13,920 nucleotides of DNA from Circinella minor (taxonomy: Eukaryota; Mucoromycota; Mucoromycetes; Mucorales; Lichtheimiaceae). The position numbers and the translations under genes were made by a program. The stretch is from the NCBI GenBank assembly GCA_016758965.1, contig JAEPRB010000554.1, positions 1-13,920 of the forward strand, read 5' to 3'. The notes beneath the pieces were generated by a model. That model was not told the origin of the DNA. It saw only the letters and a list, made by a program, of their open reading frames with translations, and made no database searches. Position 1 is the first letter of the stretch, and each line of letters starts with the position of its first letter. Of this stretch, positions 1 to 7,143 are shown one piece after another.

Positions 1-86
1 GCAGGGCATCGTTATGCGATTTTACTCAGTTTCCTTTTTAGAATTGAGTTATGTTCACGTCTGTATTTTAAATATGATTTCTTATT

Positions 87-206
87 TCATCTGGGATAAA
101 GAGATAATGTTCTTATAATACAACAAGTGCCATGTGCCAACACAGGTGGATGTGAGCCCAAGTCAGATTCTGGGGAAGGAGCGTGTCTTGAATCCGTGAT
201 AGCCAT
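87..206 (-). CDS. Probable gag N-terminus, 39 residues before a stop
   Basis: This is the first ATG downstream of the LTR and primer binding site, in the sequence context AAAATGGCT, which is a good eukaryotic start context. The product begins MAITDSRHAPSPESDLG and continues as a Pro/Ser/His-rich stretch before a TGA. A retrotransposon Gag should be several hundred residues, so either the frame is broken near 90-130 or this is a leader ORF. No domain is recognisable. The identification rests only on position relative to the LTR and primer site. Confidence 0.4.
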   Translation of the reverse strand: MAITDSRHAPSPESDLGSHPPVLAHGTCCIIRTLSLYPR

Positions 207-388
207 TTTTGTTTGTTAAAATTAAAATAAGTTCTTAAGAGTTCGATAAAATTTTTATATTTGAGAAGTTGTGGTATCGTTATTCGATAATAAAAAAATT
301 CAGAAGTGTAAAGAGGACTTTGGATAAGCGATCTTATAGTTGAAGATTGAACTTAATGTGTTCTTTTATGCTTCCAAAATAGAGATCC

Positions 389-404
389 CCTGTAGTGAGC
401 ACCA
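389..404 (-). other. Primer binding site of the left-edge retrotransposon
   Basis: Read on the element's sense (minus) strand, TGGTGCTCACTACAGG starts two bases after the LTR end. It begins with the TGG expected for pairing with the CCA tail of a tRNA. The tRNA species was not identified. Confidence 0.55.
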
Positions 405-406
405 AA

Positions 407-685
407 TGTTACGTCCCGTTCGGATCGTAATTAATAAAATAAAAAGAAAATATAAAAAATTCCGAGTAAAAGACTCAAGGAATAAGGAAAGTTATATCAA
501 TAACTTAATCAATAAAAAGAAAAATAAATAAAAGGGCGGTTTTTATAACCAGCAAATTCAACCGATCAAATAGTCGGGAAAAGAGTTTATTTCAATAAAA
601 ATGAAAGAGAGTGAACTAATTGTTATTTTGTTTGAAAGGAAGAAACTATCCTTTTTATATTAATTATTTAATTATCTACGTAACT
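407..685 (-). repeat. LTR of the left-edge retrotransposon (279 bp)
   Basis: On the plus strand the repeat opens with TGTTACGT (407-414) and closes with ACGTAACT (678-685). These are inverted termini of the TGTTACG...CGTAACA kind with one substitution at the outermost base (T where A is expected). The inner edge is fixed by CCA at 402-404, the end of a primer binding site, followed by AA and then TG. A 192-nt open frame at 340-531 on the plus strand crosses this LTR and is not considered real. The partner LTR lies outside the window, so the outer boundary rests only on the inverted termini. Confidence 0.6.
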
Positions 686-702
686 CCTTAATTCGAATCT
701 TG

Positions 703-790
703 TTCCAGGTGAAAGTGAATACAAATTCAGGTAAAATGGAATCTGATTCCAGGTAAAATCGAATCCAATTTCAGGTAAAAACGGATCTTA
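703..790. repeat. 22-bp tandem repeat, four copies
   Basis: Copies lie at 703-724, 725-746, 747-768 and 769-790, with no length variation. The shared core is (T)TCAGGTAAAA followed by a degenerate GAATC-like tail; CAGGT occurs at 706, 728, 750 and 772. The array starts 18 bp beyond the outer edge of the left-edge LTR. Confidence 0.85.
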
Positions 791-845
791 TTAGTCACGG
801 TTAAATTTAGTTATTACTGCTTGTAAAACGGTTGATATTTATTTA

Positions 846-960
846 GAATAATAATAATAATGATGATGATAATGATGATGATAATGATAAAGAGATGATA
901 ATGGTAATAAAGAGATGATATTGATTATATAAAGAGATGATAAGAATAAATAAATAAATA
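846..960. repeat. AAT/GAT microsatellite with AAAGAGATGATA repeats
   Basis: A run of AAT and GAT/GATAAT triplets passes into three spaced copies of TAAAGAGATGATA (889, 908 and about 929) and then an AATA run. It is low-complexity DNA with no coding signal. Confidence 0.8.
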
Positions 961-1045
961 AAGAAAAAAAATATAAGGGATATATATATATATATAAAAA
1001 ACTAAGAGAAAAAGGGATGTAACAATAGAATTGGCAAAAATGACT

Positions 1046-1048
<3 letters not shown>

Positions 1049-1084
<36 letters not shown>
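1049..1084. repeat. (TC)18 dinucleotide microsatellite
   Basis: An uninterrupted TC run, followed by a TTCTTTTTC-rich pyrimidine tract to about 1110. The Arg/Glu repeat ORF read through it on the minus strand is an artefact. Confidence 0.95.
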
Positions 1085-1086
<2 letters not shown>

Positions 1087-1109
1087 TTTTCTTTTTCTTT
1101 TTATTTTTA

Positions 1110-1571
1110 TTTCTTTCATTTTTTTTATAAAATATACATATATATAATAATAAATTTCTAGATTTGTCAATATTTAGTAAACTTTGACAGTCTCATTGGT
1201 GGCAATATTATTACCCGTCGGTATTTGAAAATATCTCAATTTTGGACAAATGACGGTTTAAGTCAGGATACACCTTACCTTATATTGGCAGGCAAGCTCA
1301 TGAAGATCATCTCTAATTATATTATTTTTTTCATATAATAAATTAATACTTTTACTTTTAGTAAATTAAATTATTTTAATTATAATTTACACTTCTAATT
1401 ATATTACTGAAATAGAACTGCCAAGACAAAATCAAAGATTTTTATGGAGTTCTATTCTAGTCAATTTCTCTAAGAGAAAGTAACATAAAGAGTCGCGTTG
1501 CAAGTTAAAAACTTACAACTTCTTCTAAATTAATAATTAACTTTAAAACTTTATAAATAAAACAATTTGAA
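1110..1571. other. AT-rich non-coding stretch
   Basis: No gene can be supported here. The stretch is A/T-rich and multi-stop in nearly all frames. The one exception is a 58-codon plus-strand open frame at 1162-1338 without a start codon or recognisable domain. This interval is where the missing C-terminal half of the zinc-finger transposase at 1572-2843 would be expected, and nothing resembling its remaining catalytic blocks was seen. Confidence 0.5.
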
Positions 1572-2014
1572 TCATTTCTCCATTATCACAATGTGAAGAA
1601 TTGTCATATTCGCATTGCCACCATTGAAAGTTCTAAAACCATCAATATACAAAGACACAGCGATGTCAAGATTTGAAATGAAAAGGTCATCCTTGAGACC
1701 TTGGTATACGGAACCGTGGAATATATCTGTCATAACACCTTGTCCGACCGACTGGGGTATTTCTTTTAACATATCCCAAGTATCCTTGATTGCAACAAAG
1801 GACGAAAGCTGTTTTGTAAGCAGAAAGTATGACATTGCCTTGATAGGTTGCCCATTTGGTTTGAATTAGGGTGCTTCGCATTTGCAGGGAGAAGAGGAAC
1901 CTTTTGGGAATAGTCTACAGCCTTTAGGACACATGCAGTATTTAACTTCTTGGAGGTCAAATAGCTTGCCCAAATCCGATTCGGTTTTATAAGGAGAAAG
2001 CAAAAGTACACGAG

Positions 2015-2084
2015 CTATGTTTTTTTTAATAATTGTACAGACGTCGATTGTTATTATACCAAGTAATATCAAATGTATACTTAC
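2015..2084 (-). other. Intron 2 of the zinc-finger transposase relic (70 bp)
   Basis: Donor GTAAGT (2084 down to 2079) and acceptor AAACATAG ending at 2015. Splicing joins the acidic exon to the Cys-cluster exon in phase. Without it the frame ends in TAA within the intron. Confidence 0.75.
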
Positions 2085-2687
2085 GAATATCATCGTCCTT
2101 GATCCATTTATTTAGAAGCTTCACGAGCTCTTCGTATGCACCTCTGCTGATGTTGTTTTCTTGTATCCAGCAGTATATCTGGAAGCTTTTTTTCTCATGG
2201 TTATCCAATGGAACTGGTGCGTATTCAGTGTAAGCAATTGGTTCATTGGTACACAGTGGAGGCTCGTTCTCCCAAGCATCTACATATTCTTCGTTAGCGA
2301 TAGTGGGCTCTACGGTGTTTGTTACATATGGATCAGTGGTATCATATGCTTCCTCACTGGCACAATCTTCAACATCGGTACCGGCATGTGTGTAGTCTGT
2401 GTTTTGGTCATCATTATTATCACGGACTTGGCTATTGTCATCTTCATAGTCATACACATCCATCTCACCACCCATATCAACATTATAGTCATCCCAGTCA
2501 GTCATCATATATCGAGGGGAACCAGTAGGACCATCGTCTTCTTGATTGTTACTGTGTGCATCAAGAAGCTCTTCGTCAACGTCTTGTTGGAGAATACCTG
2601 GTTGTTCCTCAAGAGAAACACTAGGAAGGACTTCAGGGTCTTGAATTATTTGGGCTTGGAGACTCTCTAGGTAGTCCGGGATACGAG

Positions 2688-2761
2688 CTTATTCACGTAA
2701 TGTAAGAAAAATCATGCTAAAATTTACAATTGCATATTCACATAATGGGATTATTACTTAC
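2688..2761 (-). other. Intron 1 of the zinc-finger transposase relic (74 bp)
   Basis: Donor GTAAGT (2761 down to 2756) and acceptor AATAAG ending at 2688. The exon before ends ACA TGT A and the exon after begins CT CGT ATC, so the reading frame closes exactly. Upstream of the acceptor the exon 2 frame hits a TAA, which supports a real splice here. Confidence 0.75.
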
Positions 2762-2843
2762 TACATGTTATAACATGTTCCTCAAAGTTATTTGACTGTT
2801 TCAATACGAAACATTTAGGGCATCGTTGCAAGGTAAGTCTCAT

Positions 2844-3021
2844 AGTAAGGAAAAAGATAAAGAATAGACAAAAAAGTGAATAGAATGGAAAGGACGAAGT
2901 ACTTGATAATTTAGTATTTATACTTTCAAAATTATAACGGTTTGTGTGACAATGACGTGTGAATAAGTTCAGGCAAATTTACTGCTAGTTTACGCGTCTT
3001 TCTCTATACTTCTTCTCAACA
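2844..3021. promoter_or_regulatory. Short divergent intergenic region between two head-to-head genes
   Basis: The start codon of the zinc-finger transposase relic (2843, minus) and the start codon of the five-exon gene (3022, plus) are only 178 bp apart and point away from each other. The stretch contains AT-rich TATA-like words (for example TATTTATAC near 2919) and one TGACGTG. A shared promoter is inferred from geometry alone. Confidence 0.4.
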
Positions 3022-3538
3022 ATGAACCCCTATTAATTCCCATTTTTAACACCCACTCCCTCTCCCAATGATTCTTTGCATGAAGTCTTAAATAGAATTT
3101 TAGATGTTGTAACAAACATTGAGAATCGTTTGGAAAACTTGGAATCAAGACTGCCCCAACCACAGCCAGAACAATTATTCCAACCATTGCTCCAACAACA
3201 GCAGCCGCAGCAAGAAGAAGAGGATTCGGAAATGAATTCCGAGAGAATACACGAATTGGTTGCGCACACTTTTGTCTTGGTGAATCCGATTCCTATTGAA
3301 TCTGGACATGTACTTTCTGAACCAGACACCACGTCTGTGTTGAAGAAACACGTTATCTCTAATTTCTACATGAAAGTTACAAGCGAAGGTCACGTATATG
3401 CAGGAGATTTGTATAATTCAATGCTTGGGGAAGCAGCCACCCATCGTAAGGCAATTGAAACGGCTTATAATGGATTAAAGAAAAATCCAAAGAAGTTCAG
3501 CCACATACCTCAACCTATTCGAAATTGTGAAATAAGTA

Positions 3539-4336
3539 TAGTCACCGCTCGATATAACGATACACCCCATCAGACCAAAAGTGTATCATTATATCGAATT
3601 ATCGTTATATCGAATTCTTGACCTGAGTTATAATGATCGGATAAAATGTCATCTATATGTACTTGGCCTTATTTGTATCTATATGTCTTGTAAAAAGACT
3701 AAACTCTAGAACTTTATATTGTCCATACTAAAAATAAGCTATAAAAATAAAACAGTTCTTTTTTTTTGTATAGTTTTCTTTATTAAATATTCCTTGTCTT
3801 ATTACTTCTAAATGAATTGCGACTACATGATCACATATAATTAATTCTGATCGTCTATAAGAAAAAAAATTCGAGTATCATATTATGATAAGTATCAAAA
3901 ACCGTCTACATATTATTGTTTACAAATCCATGCCAATTGACAAAGAAAAAGTTAGACAAGCATAATTGGGGAAAAAACAAATCTAATTTTTACAAGAAAG
4001 AAGCAGAAGCAGAATATCATCACTTGCTTTCTTTTTTATGGAAAAGACAGTGCCTGAAGATAAATTTGATATTCAAATTATTAAGACTTGACAAAAATGT
4101 TTAAGAACTAAAGTTAGAACATAAAAAAATGCCCAACAAACTAGTATTATTTCCTTTTTAAAAAAATAAAGATGTTATTTGTCCACTCGATATAACGATA
4201 TTTTTGCTAAAACCCTATCAGATATCGTTATATAAAATTAACGATATTTCCCTGCTTAATCTGTCTTGCACTCCAAAACCTTATCGTTATATCGAAATAT
4301 CGTTATATCGAATATCGTTATAGCGAGCGGTGACTG
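3539..4336. mobile_element. Tigger/pogo-type MITE (798 bp) inserted in exon 1 of the five-exon gene
   Basis: Terminal inverted repeats of 24 bp: the right end reads inward CAGTCACCGCTCGCTATAACGATA, and the left end is the same with two differences (first base T, and CGAT for CGCT). TA flanks both sides (3537-3538 and 4337-4338). Both ends carry further subterminal copies of TATCGTTATATCGAA-like words, on the left to about 3618 and on the right from about 4185. The interior is AT-rich with no transposase motif, so the element is non-autonomous. Removing it with one TA joins AAT TGT GAA ATA AGT to AAG TTT GAA ACG in frame, which proves the boundaries. CAGT ends and TA target choice are typical of pogo/Tigger elements. 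Confidence 0.85.
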
Positions 4337-4444
4337 TAAGTTTGAAACGAACATCAAGCACATGTATAAAGTTCCAATCGATCAATGTGAGAAGCACTGG
4401 GTTGGAAAATACTTTATCTACAGCTTGTTCAAGTCATATAATAG

Positions 4445-4519
4445 GTAATGTATTATTGATTCTCTTTGTAATTATATCATTCTTTTATTAATATCATCTT
4501 TATACTATACTCGAACTAG
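4445..4519 (+). other. Intron 1 of the five-exon gene (75 bp)
   Basis: GTAATG donor and CTAG acceptor. The flanking codon is split AG|A, and the frame is continuous across it. Confidence 0.75.
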
Positions 4520-4603
4520 ATCCTCAAGCAAAGGCAATGAAAGGGGTGATGTATCCTCAATGACTACAAGGGATGATGCATCCTCAATGGGTGCCACTAG
4601 ACT

Positions 4604-4665
4604 GTAAATATTTATAATGACGTTGATAGTTTTATTAATGATGATACTAATTAAAATGAACTTAG
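4604..4665 (+). other. Intron 2 of the five-exon gene (62 bp)
   Basis: GTAAAT donor and CTTAG acceptor, with a branch-like ACTAAT upstream of the acceptor. The codon is split CT|T. Confidence 0.75.
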
Positions 4666-4749
4666 TCGTCTTTTGGGTATTTCAAGTCAAGGAGAACCAG
4701 AACCATCCCCTTCTGTTTCAGGACGTTCCCAAGGATCTTTGATGGATAT

Positions 4750-4811
4750 GTAAGCTATGTTTCATGTACATGTTTAACTGTGTTATTAATATTCATTTGA
4801 TTTTTCTATAG
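4750..4811 (+). other. Intron 3 of the five-exon gene (62 bp)
   Basis: GTAAGC donor and TTTTTCTATAG acceptor. The codon is split AT|G. Retaining the intron would end translation at once, because the donor overlaps TAA. Confidence 0.75.
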
Positions 4812-4841
4812 GACAACTGGATTTCCAGACGAACAAACGAC

Positions 4842-4906
4842 GTAAGTTACATCTAAATGAATATCTTTCCCATTATGTTGCTAATTTTTACATATTTTTT
4901 TATTAG
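4842..4906 (+). other. Intron 4 of the five-exon gene (65 bp)
   Basis: GTAAGT donor and TTTTTTATTAG acceptor. The codon is split AC|T. The upstream exon (4812-4841) is only 30 bp. Confidence 0.75.
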
Positions 4907-5177
4907 TTGCCAACCAGAATCATCTTCAGCCATTTCCTTCTCACAACGTTCAACGCAACATCAACAACCCACCATACCTTTATCTCCTTCGAATTCTTCC
5001 CATGCTACATCTTTTTCCATTTCTTCTTCGTTAACTCCTTCTTCATCCACTCCTTCTTCATCTACCCCGTCCTCATCCGCTCCTTCTACTGGGTCTCAAG
5101 CCAGACGAAAGCAGAAGGCATCCCAACAAGCATTTCTGGTTTCGGTTCGAGCTCGTAATCAGAGAAATAATCAATAA

Positions 5178-5404
5178 ATGTAGAAAATGAATAAAATAAA
5201 TGATTTTTATATAAAACGCAGTAATATTTAATAGACTATTTTTTTTTGCATAAATTGTTTTTATTTATTGAGGATATTAAATTTTACTAGACCATTGAAA
5301 ATGTTTGGGTACACCAATTACCAAAAAAAGATAACTCTCTGCGCTGGTCTTAAAAGTTATGTTCTGATTGCTCTAGATGTTCTGGATATTCCGGTTTTTT
5401 CCCA
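5178..5404. other. Non-coding stretch: 3' flank of the five-exon gene and junction with the gypsy element
   Basis: It contains a likely AATAAA polyadenylation signal at 5190-5195 and A/T-rich sequence. The segment from about 5300 to 5404 does not match the outer part of the gypsy LTR, so the 3' LTR has lost its R/U5 side. No gene is visible. Confidence 0.5.
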
Positions 5405-5441
5405 TGGTGATTATTTCCTTTTATATTTATCATGACTATTA
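5405..5441 (-). repeat. 3' LTR remnant of the gypsy element (U3 side only)
   Basis: It is identical to 13567-13597 over 5411-5441. The preceding TGGTGA also matches, with a 3-bp gap. The last bases of the LTR (TACA) lie at 7127-7130 on the other side of the Tc1-like insertion, followed directly by the polypurine tract. The rest of the LTR, towards lower coordinates, is absent. Confidence 0.8.
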
Positions 5442-5512
5442 CTGTATTTCCAGCGTCAATTGGTCACTTTACCGAAAAAATTGGTCACTTTTCTGAACGC
5501 CAATTGGTCACT
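5442..5512 (+). repeat. Left terminal inverted repeat of the Tc1-like element
   Basis: 71 bp, perfectly complementary to 7056-7126. It includes three TTGGTCACT motifs, one of them within the palindrome CCAATTGG at its inner end. Confidence 0.92.
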
Positions 5513-5587
5513 CCTTGAAATAAATTAAAAGTGTGTTTTACTTAGTGAGAAACTTACAAAAAAAACAGTGTGAGAAACAAATATCAA

Positions 5588-6903
5588 TTAAATGGGTTCT
5601 TTATTTAAGCACTTATCAAATAAGTTCACGGAATGTTTAATACAGTTTTGAAGCTGTTGAAGGGAAACTTCTTCGCAAGACTCAATTATTCAACTAGTCA
5701 GAGTTTTTGTGTCCTTTAATGCATGACGTTTAACCTTGGACTTAACAATAGACCAAAAGTCTTCAATAGGGTTAAGTTCTGGCGAATAAGGAGGAACATA
5801 AACTGGAATATAACCTCGCTTTTCGATCAAAGGGTTGATCACACTAGGAACATGTATAAGAGCATTATCCATAATAATATGAAATCCTTGCATTTCTGGA
5901 AACGTGTCCATAATATCCATTGTATCAATGATAAAATGCATATAATGCACACCTGTAGTTCCTTTTGGCATTAATAACTTATCGCTAGGTGCCTTACGCT
6001 TGGTTGCTCCAGCCACTTTTCTTCTCTTCACATTTCTAGGCTCTCTCATAGACACATTTACGACTCCTACAGAAGAAATAGCACCCAATACCGTATGTGA
6101 TGTAGCTCTTCCTGAGGGAGTTTCTACAACAGCAGGTTCACCACGTGTTGACCAAGCTCTTTCGCGGGTTATATTGATGTCAAATCCTGACTCGTCTAAA
6201 AACACACAATTCTGAAGGTAAACCATCCCTTTCTCTAGCCACTCCTTCACCCAAACAGCCGTTTCTCAATCACACCAGTGCTATTTCTTGCAGTAGGATG
6301 CCTAGAAATTACTTTGATGGAAAGGTTGCATTCATTTTTCATAAATTCCGCTACCCTGGATTTTTTTATCTCGAGATTTTCAAAGTTTTGTGTCAATTCT
6401 TTGACGGCATCCTCGATAGTAGCCCTTTTGTTTTCATCGAAAAACTTCACCAAACGATCTTTGTGTCTATCATCTAATTGGCTTACTGGACGAGAGGGAA
6501 CTAGATTTGTCAACTTGTAAGGCACATATTCTTCAGGGTTCTGCTGATATTTTTGCTTCCATTTTCGTGCAGTATATGGGTTGACATTTGCAGCCTCCGC
6601 AGCTTGCTTGTTCTTCATGTCTTTTTCGAAAACAAAATAAAGATACAACAATCTATCTTTTTCAGTATAAACATTATACTCGGTATCTCTTTCTTTTTTA
6701 ACTGATGCTTCCTTCATCCTAACATCAGGAACTTCAATCTCGTGTAATTCTGAATACGTATTGTTTTTAACAAGCTTCTTGAGATCGGTTATTTTCTTTA
6801 AACGGAAAGAAGGGGATTCGTCATATGCAGTCGCTTCGTTACCCTTATCATCAAAAATGTTACCTCTTCCATCTTCAGAATAAAAAGTTATGTTAGAATC
6901 CAT
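5588..6903 (-). pseudogene. IS630/Tc1-type DD34E transposase with one frameshift and one late stop
   Basis: The enzyme cuts and pastes its own element. The start is at 6903 (MDSNITFYSEDG). Residues about 80-125 form a helix-turn-helix (KNKQAAEAANVNPYTARKWK), followed by a second DNA-binding segment (RATIEDAVKELTQNF...RVAEFMKNE). A frameshift around 6247-6258 separates this from the catalytic part: VFLDESGFDIN (Asp), HIIMDNALIHVP (Asp) and YSPELNPIEDFW (Glu), with 34 residues between the second Asp and the Glu. A TGA at 5690-5692 (LTS*IIES, probably CGA to TGA) is followed in the same frame by 33 codons that look like the genuine C-terminus (QNCIKHSVNLFDKCLN), ending in TAA at 5588-5590. The length without the lesions, about 438 residues, is normal for the family in fungi. 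The triad is intact, so this is a recently dead copy. Confidence 0.88.
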
Positions 6904-6966
6904 TTTGAGTTAATTGAGTAAAAAGCTATGATGAGAAGTTGACACGATCGATTTATTTTAAGGGGT

Positions 6967-7126
6967 GACCAATTGGTTTTTAGAAAAGTGATCAATTGAT
7001 TTTCAGAAAAGTGACCAATTGATTTACAGAAAAGTGACCAATTGGCGTTCAGAAAAGTGACCAATTGGCGTTCAGAAAAGTGACCAATTTTTTCGGTAAA
7101 GTGACCAATTGACGCTGGAAATACAG
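6967..7126 (-). repeat. Right terminal inverted repeat with extended 23-bp subterminal repeats
   Basis: Seven head-to-tail copies starting GACCAATT (one GATCAATT) at 6967, 6990, 7013, 7036, 7059, 7082 and 7103. The first five are exactly 23 bp with tails of the GGCGTTCAGAAAAGT type; the last two (21 and 24 bp) are the outermost part shared with the left end. The outer 71 bp is the inverted repeat; the inner copies exist only on this side. These are probable transposase binding sites. Confidence 0.88.
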
Positions 7127-7133
7127 TACATAG

Positions 7134-7143
7134 TCCCCTCTCC
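7134..7143 (-). other. Polypurine tract of the gypsy element
   Basis: On the sense strand GGAGAGGGGA, then CTA, then the LTR start TGTA. Its position directly before the LTR is where plus-strand priming takes place. This confirms that the LTR boundary sits at 7130 and that the Tc1-like element split the LTR 4 bp inside. Confidence 0.75.

Larger units (their letters stand above)
1..685 (-). mobile_element. LTR retrotransposon, 5' end only (runs off the left edge)
   Basis: This is the beginning of a retrotransposon read on the minus strand: LTR (407-685), a 2-nt spacer, a primer binding site, an untranslated leader of about 180 bp, and the first codons of a probable gag ORF (87-206). The architecture follows the usual LTR-element order and matches the spacing seen at the second retrotransposon in this window, where CCA-AA-TG also forms the junction. 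The rest of the element lies outside the window, so the superfamily cannot be decided; a Ty3/gypsy element is likely but unproven. The LTR differs in sequence from the 115-bp LTR of the 5405-13599 element, so this is a different family. Confidence 0.65.
1572..2843 (-). pseudogene. Zinc-finger transposase relic (CACTA/Plavaka Tnp2-like), N-terminal half, 3 exons
   Basis: Three exons can be assembled on the minus strand: 2762-2843, 2085-2687 and 1572-2014. Both junctions keep the phase (A|CT, then C|CT), giving 375 codons. Exon 1 encodes a C2HC finger (C8, C11, H23, C27; CPKCFVLKQ...EEHVITC). Exon 2 is strongly acidic, rich in Asp, Glu and Tyr, and ends with a helix like ISRGAYEELVKLLNKW. Exon 3 carries a Cys cluster (CMCPKGC...CKC), then DIFHGSVYQGLKDDL and DIAVSLYIDGF, which resemble the VYDG and N-x-D-W/G-F blocks of fungal Tnp2-type transposases, including the first catalytic Asp. 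An in-frame TAA at 1866-1868 (codon 278) interrupts exon 3, although the same frame stays similar to the family on both sides. A TGA at 1572-1574 ends the frame where the full protein should continue for several hundred residues. The acidic finger-bearing layout is from general family knowledge; the exact superfamily (CACTA, Plavaka or KDZ) is uncertain. Confidence 0.65.
3022..5177 (+). pseudogene. Unrecognised five-exon gene with coiled-coil N-terminus, split by a MITE
   Basis: Exons: 3022-3538 joined to 4339-4444 once the inserted MITE is discounted, then 4520-4603, 4666-4749, 4812-4841 and 4907-5177. All four introns have GT..AG ends and every junction leaves two bases (ag, ct, at, ac), giving a single 363-codon frame ending in TAA at 5175-5177. 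The ATG at 3022 is in frame but codon 5 is TAA (3034-3036), probably a decayed CAA. The predicted product has a heptad-like segment (codons about 19-44, VLNRILDVVTNIENRLENL), a Gln/Pro-rich stretch (45-68), a mixed alpha/beta-looking region of about 135 residues (73-208), a Ser/Thr/Pro-rich region with PSSSTPSSSTPSSSAP repeats, and a basic C-terminus (ARRKQKASQQ). I recognise no family. It could be a host nuclear protein, or an accessory protein of the element encoding the divergent transposase next door. AATAAA occurs at 5190-5195. Confidence 0.65.
5442..7126 (-). mobile_element. Tc1/mariner-IS630-type DNA transposon (1685 bp) in the gypsy 3' LTR
   Basis: Ends are CTGTATTTCCAGCG... on both sides, with a perfect terminal inverted repeat of 71 bp (5442-5512 and 7056-7126). 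TA flanks both sides (5440-5441 and 7127-7128). The element carries one transposase gene on the minus strand. The intact 5' LTR at 13592-13599 shows the unfilled target (CTATTACA). TA targeting and a single DD34E transposase are standard for the IS630-Tc1-mariner superfamily. Confidence 0.92.

Noticed and set aside
340..531. 63-residue plus-strand open frame, Lys/Arg/Asn-rich
   Set aside because: It crosses the primer binding site and LTR of the left-edge retrotransposon in antisense and its composition is that of AT-rich DNA.
925..1170. 81-residue minus-strand open frame rich in Arg and Glu
   Set aside because: Produced by the (TC)18 microsatellite and the flanking AT-rich repeats.
1162..1338. 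58-codon plus-strand open frame (RRYLKISQFWTNDGLS)
   Set aside because: No start codon and no recognisable domain. The composition looks somewhat protein-like, so an old exon fragment cannot be excluded, but it cannot be supported.
2161..2670. 169-residue plus-strand open frame
   Set aside because: Antisense to the acidic exon of the zinc-finger transposase relic. The minus-strand reading has family features and consistent splice sites.
3076..3621. Start of the five-exon gene at TTG 3076
   Set aside because: TTG starts are not expected in a eukaryote. The in-frame ATG at 3022 gives a sensible N-terminus apart from a TAA at codon 5, and the frame's end after 3538 is transposon sequence.
3916..4104. 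62-residue open frame inside the MITE
   Set aside because: Lys/Leu-rich chance frame with no transposase motif and no similarity to neighbouring elements.
6967..7126. Regular short repeats that might suggest a CRISPR array
   Set aside because: Units are head-to-tail without unique spacers, belong to a transposon end mirrored at 5442-5512, and the DNA is eukaryotic.
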